The notes beneath the pieces are model-generated. The model saw only the letters and a program-made list of their open reading frames with translations. It was not told where the DNA came from and searched no databases. 64,000 nucleotides of DNA from JAWCQZ01 sp038869515 [NCBI: Halobacteria archaeon]. Its GTDB lineage: Archaea; Halobacteriota; Syntropharchaeia; JACQPP01. Positions within the stretch are counted from its first letter, which is position 1, and each line of letters starts with the position of its first letter. The translations under genes were made by a program, and so were the position numbers. The DNA is taken from assembly GCA_038869515.1 (NCBI GenBank), contig JAWCQZ010000002.1, positions 186,001 through 250,000 on the forward strand, read 5' to 3'. Below are positions 57,372 through 64,000 of the stretch, one piece after another.

Positions 57372-57956
57372 ATGGAGATGGCCCCGAAGAAAACCGCCCC
57401 GGCACCCGAGTCGAAGTCCGCGCCCCCCCCGGATTCGCTGGTCGTCGTCTACACCGGCGGCGGCAAGGGCAAGACCACGGCGGCCCTCGGCATGGCCATC
57501 CGCGCGGTGGGGCGGGGCTGGAGGGTCTGCATGGTCCAGTTCATCAAGGGCTCCTGGCACTACGGCGAGGAGGTGGGAGCGAAGCGCCTGGAGCCAGACT
57601 TCGAGATGGTGAAGGCGGGGAAGGGGTTCGTGGGCATCCTCGACGACAAACTGCCCCGGGAGGAGCACGAGAAGGCGGCCCGCGAGGCCCTGGAGGGGGC
57701 ACGGAAGCGCATCGCCTCGGGGAACTACAGGCTGGTCATCCTCGACGAAATCAACTACGCGGTCCAGATGGGGTTGCTCAAGAAAGAGGAGGTCCTCGAC
57801 CTGGTGAAATCGCGGCCGTCGAACGTCCACCTGGTCCTCACCGGGAACCACGCGACGCCGGAGTTGGTCGAACTGGCGGACCTCGTCACCGAGATGAGGG
57901 AGGTCAAGCACCCGTTCAGGAGGGGGATTCCGGCGCAGAAGGGGATTGACTATTGA
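57372..57956 (+). CDS. cobO: ATP:corrinoid adenosyltransferase (CobA/CobO type)
   Basis: A 194-residue enzyme that puts the adenosyl group on cob(I)alamin. The P-loop is VVYTGGGKGKTTAALGMAIR; VCMVQFIKGSWHYGEE, LVILDEINYAVQMGLL and VLTGNHATPELVELADLVTE are CobO motifs, with the C-terminal HPFRRGIPAQKGIDY. It could supply the coenzyme for the acyl-CoA mutase at 12.4 kb. ATG 57372 is used; an in-frame TTG lies 6 nt upstream. Confidence 0.95.
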   Translation: MEMAPKKTAPAPESKSAPPPDSLVVVYTGGGKGKTTAALGMAIRAVGRGWRVCMVQFIKGSWHYGEEVGAKRLEPDFEMVKAGKGFVGILDDKLPREEHEKAAREALEGARKRIASGNYRLVILDEINYAVQMGLLKKEEVLDLVKSRPSNVHLVLTGNHATPELVELADLVTEMREVKHPFRRGIPAQKGIDY

Positions 57957-58003
57957 GGCGGGGCCCCGGCGGGCAGATGGGCCTGCGGTCCCGGGCCCCG
58001 CCC
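57957..58003 (+). terminator. GC-rich hairpin after cobO
   Basis: GGGGCCCCGG and CCCGGGCCCC flank a smaller GCGGGC/GCCTGC stem just after the cobO stop. No T-run follows, so termination is uncertain; it could be an mRNA 3' end hairpin. Confidence 0.35.
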
Positions 58004-58163
58004 CGGAAAGAGTGATTGACGATGGCGTTTCCATCCGCCCCCTCGGACCGACCCTCGCGTTTCGATATATGACGACGGGGCCGGTCCTCGCTCCCACCCG
58101 CGCCCCCCGCCGTCCTCCCCCCCGACCGATGGCCCTCCTGGAAGTTTTTCTATCGCCGCGAGA

Positions 58164-58634
58164 ATGGACCTGATGGTTTCGAAAACAGGCCCCATCCGCC
58201 CCCTCCGCATCGGCCACGTCGTGCTCCGCGTCCGCGACCTGAAGCGCTCCACGGAGTTCTACACGAAGGTCCTCGGGTTCCGCAAAGTCGCCGATTACGG
58301 CGGCCGGATGTCGTTCTTCACCGCAACCGGCGAGAATCACCACGACCTCGCGCTGATGGAGGTGGGTCCCGAGGCCCCCGCGCCCTCCCCCGGCTCGGTC
58401 GGGCTCTACCACATCGCCATCCGCCTCCCGGACGAGGCGGCCGTCCGCGCGGCCTACCGGCGGCTGGTCGAGGCGGGGGCCGACGTCGTCGGGGCGAGCG
58501 ACCACGGCGTCTCGAAGTCGGTTTACCTGCGGGACCCCGACGGAATTGAAATCGAACTCTACGCCGACGTCCCCGGCTGGGAGGAGAAAGGGGAGTCGGC
58601 GGTCGCCACCATCCGCCCCTGGGACCCGGAATAG
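58164..58634 (+). CDS. VOC-superfamily (glyoxalase/dioxygenase-like) protein
   Basis: A 156-residue single-domain VOC protein. RIGHVVLRVRDLKRSTEFYT opens with the first metal His; NHHDLALMEVG and GLYHIAIRLPDEAAVRAAYR give further His positions, and YLRDPDGIEIELYADVPGW supplies the C-terminal Glu. It resembles catechol-dioxygenase-like or glyoxalase-like members; substrate unknown. GTG/ATG alternatives exist; ATG 58164 is used. Confidence 0.82.
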   Translation: MDLMVSKTGPIRPLRIGHVVLRVRDLKRSTEFYTKVLGFRKVADYGGRMSFFTATGENHHDLALMEVGPEAPAPSPGSVGLYHIAIRLPDEAAVRAAYRRLVEAGADVVGASDHGVSKSVYLRDPDGIEIELYADVPGWEEKGESAVATIRPWDPE

Positions 58635-58957
58635 TTGCCGACGGCACAGTCGAAGGGCCCGGCGCGGGCGTCCTCGTCGGCAACGCATTCGGCAACGTCA
58701 CCTGCGCCATCTGCACGGCCGCCGGCATCGGGGGGCCGCCTGAACTCGACGACGAAGCGTGCCTCCGGCATCTGCCCACTTCACCGGGTAAATTTGAACG
58801 ACCTCCCGCGATTTGATATAACCTGTCCCTGGCCCGGCAGCAGCGGCTCTTCCAGAAGAATGCGGATTGTTCGCGGGAGGCGGATGGATGGTGCGGTTTG
58901 CCAAGAAGCGGCCTTGGAAGAAACCCGGTTGAGGGGGGAGGGTGAACTCCCGCCCCT
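58635..58957. other. 323-bp intergenic region, possible decayed ORFs
   Basis: No confident gene. The plus strand contains an open stretch directly after the VOC stop reading VEGPGAGVLVGNAFGNVTCA and CTAAGIGGPPELDDEACLRH, protein-like but without a start. The minus strand has an ATG at 58771 (MPEARFVVEF) with AAATTTACC about 20-27 nt upstream, running into the VOC gene. A TTGATATAACC box near 58815 points rightward with no gene behind it. This may be a remnant or a small RNA promoter. Confidence 0.3.
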
Positions 58958-59233
58958 CTACCCCCCCTGCACGAAGAACCGCTCCCTCCGCGCCCACTCC
59001 TCCTCGCTGAAGACGCCGGTCAGCCCCATCTCCTCCTCCCTGCACTCGTCGCACTCCACCCTCTTCGCCGCCCCCCCTTTCCCCCTCCACCGGGCGGCCT
59101 CGGCCCCCATCTCCCCAGTCCCGACGGCCCGCCCGTGGAGGACGTAGCCGCACGCCCCGCACCGGAAGACCAGCCGGGCCGAGGTGGCCCCGGCGGCGGC
59201 GAGCGCCTCCAGCCTCCCGACCGGGTCCTCCAT
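58958..59233 (-). CDS. Small zinc-ribbon-like protein, unknown
   Basis: A 91-residue protein with CGAC (in FRCGACGYVLHG) and CDEC (in RVECDECREEEMG), a two-pair Zn-ribbon pattern. Its start at 59233 lies 24-31 nt from the TATTAAT box shared with the divergent MFS gene. Function unknown; a regulatory or adaptor role is possible. Confidence 0.65.
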   Translation of the reverse strand: MEDPVGRLEALAAAGATSARLVFRCGACGYVLHGRAVGTGEMGAEAARWRGKGGAAKRVECDECREEEMGLTGVFSEEEWARRERFFVQGG

Positions 59234-59256
59234 CGGGCCCCTTGGGAGGCAACCTC

Positions 59257-59264
59257 TATTAATT
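59257..59264. promoter_or_regulatory. Shared TATA-like box between zinc-ribbon and MFS genes
   Basis: TATTAATT lies 24-31 nt from the minus-strand ATG at 59233 and 20-27 nt from the plus-strand ATG at 59284. Confidence 0.5.
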
Positions 59265-59283
59265 CCGGGGCGGGAAGGGGGCC

Positions 59284-60693
59284 ATGGCGGACCCGGGTGG
59301 CACGAAAGCGAGGACCCGCCTCCCCAAGGGGGCCGTCATGACCTTCCTGGTCCTCCTGGTCCTCGGCGGGTTCAACTTCGCCGACCAGGGCATCCTCATC
59401 CCGTTCTACGACCAGGTCCAGAAGGAGTTCGGCCTGAGCCAGACCGCCGTCGGAGTCATCGGCTCCTCCTTCATCGCGGTGGTGGGGGTCGTCATGGTCC
59501 TGTGGGGCTTCTTCGCCGACAAATACTCCCGGAAGAAACTCCTGCTCTTCGGCGCCTTCCTCTGGTCCATCACGGCCTACGCGGTCACCTGGGTCCGGAC
59601 CTACGAGGAGCTGCTCCTGGTCCGCACCCTCGGGGGCATCGGCATCGGCTCCTTCTTCCCGGTCGCTTTCTCGATGACCGCCGACCTCTTCGGCCCCGGC
59701 CAGCGGGGGAAGGCGGCGGCGTGGCTCAACATGCTCCCCGCGGTGGGCGCCGTTGGCGGCGGCGTCGTGGCGGTCATCTACGGCGAACTCTACGGCTGGC
59801 GCTACCCGTTCCAAATCGTCGGCCTCGGGGGCCTCGTGGCCACGGCGGTCTTCTGGTTCCTCATGAAGGAGCCCGCGCGGGCCCAGACCGAGCCGGAGTT
59901 CGAGGAGCTCATCGGCCGCGGAGAGGCCTACGCCTACCGGGTCAAGCTCTCCGACTGGAAAATCCTCTACCGGGAGAAGGCGAACCTCTTCCTCATCCTC
60001 CAGGGCATCCCGGGGACCGTCCCGTGGGGAGTCCTCCTGACCTGGGCCATCTTTTACCTCAAGGACCAGAAGGGGTTCCCCACCATCTTCGCCTTCGGCT
60101 TCCTGGCTGGCTTCCTCTTCGGGGCGCTCGTCGGCAACATCATCGGCGGCTACCTCGGGGACCGCCTCGCGCGCAAGGGCATCCAGCGGCGGGTCCCCCT
60201 CTGCGTCCTCGGCATCCTCGGCGGCATGGCCCTCATCGTCTTCATCCTCTGGAGGGACATCCCGCCCCTGCCGCCCGGGATGTTCACGGGCGACTTCTCC
60301 GAGATCCCCCGGTTCGCGCAGTTCATGTGGGAGCGCTGGGAGTACGGCATCCCGTTCAACCTCTTCATCCTCGCCTCGGCCCTCGCCACCCTCACCGGGC
60401 CCAACTGGTTCGCCATCATGCAGGACATCAACCTCCCCGAGATCCGCGGGAGCGTCTCCGGCGTCAACAACGTGATGAGCCAGGTCGGCTCCGGCCTCGG
60501 CCCCCTCCTCGGCGGCCTCCTCGCCGACGCCCTCGGCCTGCGGATGGGCATCATCATCGCCTCGCTCTTCTGGGTCGGTTGCGCGGCCTTCTGGCTCCCC
60601 CTCTGGTGGCACCTGCCCCGGGCCGAAAAGCGGGTGCGGGAGACCCTTGGGGCGCGGGCCCGGGGCGAGGGCGAGACGGAGAAGTCTGGCTGA
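59284..60693 (+). CDS. Major facilitator superfamily transporter
   Basis: A 469-residue transporter with about 12 membrane helices. The N-terminal half has VLGGFNFADQGILIPFYDQV and the loop 2-3 motif WGFFADKYSRKKLLLFG; RTLGGIGIGSFFPVAFSMTA follows. The second half has GNIIGGYLGDRLARKG as the equivalent loop. The pattern is like Spinster-type/sugar-phosphate MFS proteins, but the substrate cannot be read from sequence. The C-terminal tail is short and charged. Confidence 0.92.
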   Translation: MADPGGTKARTRLPKGAVMTFLVLLVLGGFNFADQGILIPFYDQVQKEFGLSQTAVGVIGSSFIAVVGVVMVLWGFFADKYSRKKLLLFGAFLWSITAYAVTWVRTYEELLLVRTLGGIGIGSFFPVAFSMTADLFGPGQRGKAAAWLNMLPAVGAVGGGVVAVIYGELYGWRYPFQIVGLGGLVATAVFWFLMKEPARAQTEPEFEELIGRGEAYAYRVKLSDWKILYREKANLFLILQGIPGTVPWGVLLTWAIFYLKDQKGFPTIFAFGFLAGFLFGALVGNIIGGYLGDRLARKGIQRRVPLCVLGILGGMALIVFILWRDIPPLPPGMFTGDFSEIPRFAQFMWERWEYGIPFNLFILASALATLTGPNWFAIMQDINLPEIRGSVSGVNNVMSQVGSGLGPLLGGLLADALGLRMGIIIASLFWVGCAAFWLPLWWHLPRAEKRVRETLGARARGEGETEKSG

Positions 60694-60753
60694 GTCCTCC
60701 GGCGGCAATGGTCGTTGCCGGCGATGCGAGAGGGCTTCCGGGGAGAATGGCGA

Positions 60754-61473
60754 CTACTTCCAGACGTCCGCAATCCCCATCGGGATGCGGAACTTCCCGG
60801 AGCCGAAGATGAGCGCGAAGAAGTCGGTGGAGTGGTTGCATCCGCGCATCTTGACCACCTTGATGCGGCGGTGGGAGTGGATGTCGTCCACCATCTCCAG
60901 GGCCATGTGGATGATGCCGTCCGCGAGGAAGTCCGCCCCGTGGCGCGCGAACTCCTTGGAGTCCATGGACATCTCGGAGATGAGGAAGGAGGTGGCGTTC
61001 AGCCCCCGGAGCCACTTGAAGAACTCGAACAGTTCGATGCGCGGGTCCTCGACGCCGGCGATGGTCTCGTAGATGTTCAAACTGTCGAGGACCAGGATGT
61101 CGAGGCCGCGCTCCCGCTTCGTGGTCTCGATGAGGTCGCGGATGATGAACGACCACGATTTCCGGAGGCCGTAGTCCTCGGTCTCGAGGCGGGTCTTGCT
61201 CAGGTCGAGGAGCGAGACCTTGTCCTGGACGTTGGCGTGGGTGAGGCCGAGCCCCTCCATGTGCTCGACGAGGCTCTCCCGGTCCTGCTCCAGGGAGAAG
61301 TAGGCGCCGTTCATCCCGTTCTCCACCGCGTTGTGGTAGAGGATGTTGTAGGCGAGGCTGGACTTCATGGTGCCAGCGGTCCCGGCCAGGAGGACCACGT
61401 GGTTCTTCGGTATCCCGCCGCCCAGGTGCTTGTCGAATCCGTCGACGAAGGTCTTGATGCGCTCCTTGGCCAT
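60754..61473 (-). CDS. KaiC-like RecA-superfamily ATPase (paralog)
   Basis: A 239-residue protein similar along its length to the ATPase at 56569. Walker A is LLAGTAGTMKSS at about 28-39; LDILVLDSLNIYETIAGVED holds the Walker B, and SEMSMDSKEFARHGADFLAD matches the paralog almost word for word. The two paralogs flank a block of cobO, VOC, zinc-ribbon and MFS genes and face each other. Start ATG 61473 fits the alignment. Confidence 0.87.
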   Translation of the reverse strand: MAKERIKTFVDGFDKHLGGGIPKNHVVLLAGTAGTMKSSLAYNILYHNAVENGMNGAYFSLEQDRESLVEHMEGLGLTHANVQDKVSLLDLSKTRLETEDYGLRKSWSFIIRDLIETTKRERGLDILVLDSLNIYETIAGVEDPRIELFEFFKWLRGLNATSFLISEMSMDSKEFARHGADFLADGIIHMALEMVDDIHSHRRIKVVKMRGCNHSTDFFALIFGSGKFRIPMGIADVWK

Positions 61474-61531
61474 CGTCTAGCTCTCCGGGCGAGACGAGGC
61501 GCGGCGAAGTCGTGCCATGCCTACCCCTCCT

Positions 61532-61860
61532 TCACCCGGGAGACCATAAACCGCACCGCCCGGGAGCGGGCCACTCCCCCGCCATGCGCCGGATTTGCCG
61601 CCACCGGGCCTCGGTCACCCGAGAGACCGACAGGCGGGGGATGCGCAGGAATGGCATCTCCTTCAGCCTCGGGTTCGCCTTCATCTCCCGCAGCGGGACG
61701 GGCTTCCGAAACCGAGGACCGCGTCCCCCCTCCGGACCTCCCGGAGGAACCGGTTGGCCAGGGGGTTCTTCACCCCGTCCCAGAGGTCCCGCCCCTTTCG
61801 GAGGAGGTCCTCGAAGGAACAGGTCTCGGGGTCGGTGGAAAAGAGCCATATCCCCGGCAT
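61532..61860 (-). pseudogene. EVE-domain gene with an internal out-of-frame deletion
   Basis: From ATG 61860 the product starts MPGIWLFSTDPETCSFEDLL, the EVE/PUA-like opening, continues GVKNPLANRFLREVRRGDAV, then stops 59 residues in. A second frame carries the family C-terminus FRKPVPLREMKANPRLKEMP followed by FLRIPRLSVSRVTEARWRQI. About 45-50 residues of the normal middle are missing, and the frames meet around GGTTTCGGAAGCCC. This is best explained by a deletion at that point. EVE domains read modified bases in DNA or RNA. Confidence 0.7.
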
Positions 61861-61877
61861 CCCTGGGACATCTCCCC

Positions 61878-62627
61878 ATGGAGAAAAACCCGACGGAGAA
61901 CCCCCTCCTGCGCGTCCTCACCGGCCACCTCTCGGTCCGGCGCTACACGGATGAGCCCGTCGAGCCCGAGGACCTGCGGGCCGTCGAGGAGGCGGGCCGC
62001 CGCTCCCCCACGGACGCCTCGGGCCACCTCTACGCCTTCGTCCGGGTCACCGACCCCGCCCTCCGGCAGCGCCTCTTCGAAATCTGCGGCCGGCAGGAGC
62101 ACGTCCTCAGGGCCCCCGAGTTCCTCGTCGCCTGCGCCGACTTCCGGCGGGTCCGGCTCCTCCTCGGGAAGCAGGGCAAGGAGTTCTCCATGGGCCCCCG
62201 GGCGATGCTCCTCTTCGGGACCCTCGACGCGGCCATCGCCGGCCGCTCCATGGCGGTCGCGGCCCAGGCCCTCGGCTACGGCATCTGCTTCGTCGGGGCT
62301 GTCCAGAACCGGCCCGCGGAGGTCGCCGAGGCCCTGAAACTGCCCGAAGGGGTCCTTCCCCTCTTCGGCCTCTGCGTCGGCCGCCCTGCGGAGCCGCTGC
62401 CGGCGCAGAAGCCGCGGCTCCCCCCGGAGGCGCTCTTCATGGAGAACCGGTACCGCGAGGCCGATGACGGGCTCCTCGCCGCCTGCCTCTCCGCAATGGA
62501 GTCGAAGAAGAAGCCGATGGCGTGGCCCGAGCAGTTGAACCTCTACTTCGGCAAGGGCGGCATCTTCGAGAAGCGGGAGGAGGAGATGCGCAGGGCGGCG
62601 GCGCGGGCGGGCTTCTCCAGGGAGTAG
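61878..62627 (+). CDS. Nitroreductase-family flavoprotein (NfsA/FRP-like)
   Basis: A 249-residue FMN oxidoreductase. LTGHLSVRRYTDEPVEPEDL opens the FMN fold, RRSPTDASGHLYAFVRVTD binds flavin, and AQALGYGICFVGAVQNRPAE with LPLFGLCVGRPAEP follow. The C-terminal extension (PMAWPEQLNLYFGKGGIFEK) is NfsA/FRP-like. The longer upstream frame crosses the EVE remnant and is not coding, so ATG 61878 is used. Divergent from the EVE pseudogene. Confidence 0.9.
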   Translation: MEKNPTENPLLRVLTGHLSVRRYTDEPVEPEDLRAVEEAGRRSPTDASGHLYAFVRVTDPALRQRLFEICGRQEHVLRAPEFLVACADFRRVRLLLGKQGKEFSMGPRAMLLFGTLDAAIAGRSMAVAAQALGYGICFVGAVQNRPAEVAEALKLPEGVLPLFGLCVGRPAEPLPAQKPRLPPEALFMENRYREADDGLLAACLSAMESKKKPMAWPEQLNLYFGKGGIFEKREEEMRRAAARAGFSRE

Positions 62628-62630
62628 TCC

Positions 62631-63566
62631 GTGGAGCCCTTCGTCGTCTGGCTCCGCCACCTCCTCGGCCCCCGCCCGGAGTCCGACCTGGAGGCCCTGG
62701 AGGCGGAGGCCCGGGCAGCACGGGGTCTGGACGTGCGCGCCTGGATCAACCACCGGGGCCCCCGCGCCCGGAAGGCCGCCGTTCGGTGGAGGCCGCGGGG
62801 GATCCGCGTGGTCCGTGGCCCAGCCCGCGGTCCCGGGGCGGCCCTCGTCGGCCCCCTGCTCGACCCGCGGGGAAAACTCTATCCTGAAAATGAATCAAAT
62901 CGAATCCGGGTCGTGATGGATTGGGACGCCCGCGACCTCCGCGACCCCCGGGTGCGGCGGGCGGTGGCCGGGCTGGCCCGGCGGATGCGGATGCGCGGCG
63001 CCCTTCTGGGCCTCGGCGCGCGGGACATAGTGCTCCTCGACCCCGACCCGCGACTCGACCGGGCCCGGCAGGTCGCCGAGATGCTCCACGCGGGCTTCAT
63101 CCGGAGCCTCGGCCCGGACCTCGCCCCGGAGAATCCCCTCCGGGTCCGGCGACGCCTCCCCGGGGCATACCGCGCCTTCGGCGACCCCATCCCGGGCCTC
63201 TACGCCGTGGACCCCGCGCACCCGCGGTTTCAACTCTTCCGGAGCGCCGTGTCGAGAGAGAGGGGGCGCGCCGACCTCGACGGATACGCGGGGGACCCCC
63301 ACCTCGTGATGCGCGCGGCGCTCCTCGCCCCCATCGCGTCGGTCGTCGTCCCTGTGCGGCCGGAGCCCGGGCCCCGGGGGGCCTACTCCCTGCGGACCAT
63401 CGGGCGGCTGCACCGCGAAATTTCGAAGACCTCCATCGGCCCCGCCTACCGCCGCTGGATGGAGGAAGACTCGAGGTTCCCCCGCGCCCTCGCCCGCCGC
63501 TACCCGCGCGCGACGGTGGGGGAGGTCCGCCGCTGGGCCCTCGGAGGCCTCGGGGAGCGCCCGTGA
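62631..63566 (+). CDS. Uncharacterised protein
   Basis: A 311-residue protein from GTG 62631, 3 bp after the nitroreductase stop, so probably in its operon. Arg-rich, with alternating helices; notable stretches are MDWDARDLRDPRVRRAVAGL, ARQVAEMLHAGFIRSLGPDL and a C-terminal YRRWMEEDSRFPRALARRYP. I recognise no family, and no signal peptide or membrane helix is visible. It overlaps the next gene by GTGA. Confidence 0.6.
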   Translation: MEPFVVWLRHLLGPRPESDLEALEAEARAARGLDVRAWINHRGPRARKAAVRWRPRGIRVVRGPARGPGAALVGPLLDPRGKLYPENESNRIRVVMDWDARDLRDPRVRRAVAGLARRMRMRGALLGLGARDIVLLDPDPRLDRARQVAEMLHAGFIRSLGPDLAPENPLRVRRRLPGAYRAFGDPIPGLYAVDPAHPRFQLFRSAVSRERGRADLDGYAGDPHLVMRAALLAPIASVVVPVRPEPGPRGAYSLRTIGRLHREISKTSIGPAYRRWMEEDSRFPRALARRYPRATVGEVRRWALGGLGERP

Positions 63567-64000
63567 GGCTGGAGAAGGGCGACCCCTCCGCCTACCGCCG
63601 CTTCGCCGAGGCCCTCCGCCCCCTCGACCCCTACCTCGGTCCCCCCCATCTCGCGGAGTTCCACGCCCCGGGGCCCGAAACACTCCTCGGCCGCTTCAAG
63701 CCTCTCTGGATGCCCCTCGTCTACTGCGAGGAGTTCGTCTCGGAGGGGCGGAAACTCCTGCTGCTGGAGGTCGCCGAAGTGGAGGTCGCGTTCGAGGGGC
63801 GAAAACTGGCCTCCCTCCGGGTCCGGGCCGACGACCGGCTCGCGACCCAGGACCTGCCCGCCGAGGAGGGCGTCCTGAAGGCCCTCCGGGGGGGCCCCAG
63901 CCGCCACTACTCCTTCAAGCCCCCCGTGGGAAACATCTTCCACGAGAATCCGACCACGCTCCCCGACGCCATCCGGGCCCGTCTCGAGGCGATGCGGGTC
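63563..64000 (+). CDS. Uncharacterised protein (cut by window end)
   Basis: GTG 63563 overlaps the stop of the previous gene (GTGA). The 146 visible residues include SAYRRFAEALRPLDPYLGPP, MPLVYCEEFVSEGRKLLLLE and YSFKPPVGNIFHENPTTLPD. The gene continues past the window edge. No family is recognised. Confidence 0.65.
   Translation, partial: MRLEKGDPSAYRRFAEALRPLDPYLGPPHLAEFHAPGPETLLGRFKPLWMPLVYCEEFVSEGRKLLLLEVAEVEVAFEGRKLASLRVRADDRLATQDLPAEEGVLKALRGGPSRHYSFKPPVGNIFHENPTTLPDAIRARLEAMRV

Noticed and set aside
1-64000. CRISPR array, rRNA genes, integrase or full insertion sequence
   Set aside because: No regularly spaced repeats, no rRNA-like sequence and no transposase or integrase motifs were seen in the translated frames.

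Overview
The window reads as a chromosomal segment of a GC-rich archaeon, most likely a euryarchaeon near Thermoplasmatota. The archaeal assignment rests on many lineage-specific genes: PriL, SRP19, RadA, RNase P subunit 2, proteasome alpha, SBDS, aEF-1A, aEF-2, L10e, S6e, archaeal DnaG, Pus10, NAC, archease/RtcB, geranylgeranylglyceryl phosphate synthase, geranylgeranyl reductase and a tetraether-lipid-synthase-like radical SAM protein. Placement inside Thermoplasmatota is inference. Many genes have an AT-rich TATA-like box about 25-30 nt before the start codon and little or no leader, so leaderless transcription looks common. No rRNA or CRISPR array was seen, and only one tRNA (His-GUG).

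Layout. 1-3.4 kb: DNA primase large subunit (cut by the window edge), RNase HII and an MtnA-type isomerase that carries an in-frame insertion element. 3.4-5.0 kb: an AT-richer patch with a PIN protein, a frameshifted lipoprotein and a small hydrophobic ORF. 5.0-12.1 kb: L10e, a membrane coiled-coil protein, SRP19, RadA, an SCP2-like protein and regulators. 12.1-18.2 kb: acyl-CoA mutase, lipoate-ligase-like protein, thioredoxin-like protein and CcmF. 18.2-26.3 kb: an information-processing block (S10, EF-1A, EF-2, RNase P, proteasome, SBDS). 26.4-31.9 kb: a Cys-module surface protein, RtcB, a VapBC pair, archease, S6e and tRNA-His. 31.9-35.0 kb: a CitE-like lyase/MaoC/acyl-CoA dehydrogenase/MaoC operon. 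35-49 kb: Pus10, DnaG, NAC, a glycosyltransferase, Thi4, an acyl-CoA synthetase, a DNA glycosylase and ArgRS. 49.2-55.3 kb: a tetraether/isoprenoid-lipid cluster. 55.3-64 kb: two KaiC-like ATPases around a cobalamin adenosyltransferase, VOC protein and MFS transporter, then an EVE-domain pseudogene, a nitroreductase and two unknown genes.

How parts may work together. The lipid cluster pairs a Tes-like radical SAM enzyme with three small ferredoxins (two lacking a cluster cysteine), an A-type-carrier-like protein without its cysteines, geranylgeranyl reductase and GGGP synthase. It could be a dedicated route from prenyl diphosphate to saturated, cross-linked membrane lipid. The adenosyltransferase could supply AdoCbl to the mutase, and the MaoC/ACAD/CitE operon fits branched or C5 acyl-CoA turnover.

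Structural oddities include a roughly 175-bp structured repeat present twice at the same distance upstream of two genes, a G-rich insertion element inside mtnA with a 9-bp target duplication and a relative near 56.4 kb, a second 3' end of archease beside vapC, and four divergent gene pairs that appear to share one symmetric TATA box.
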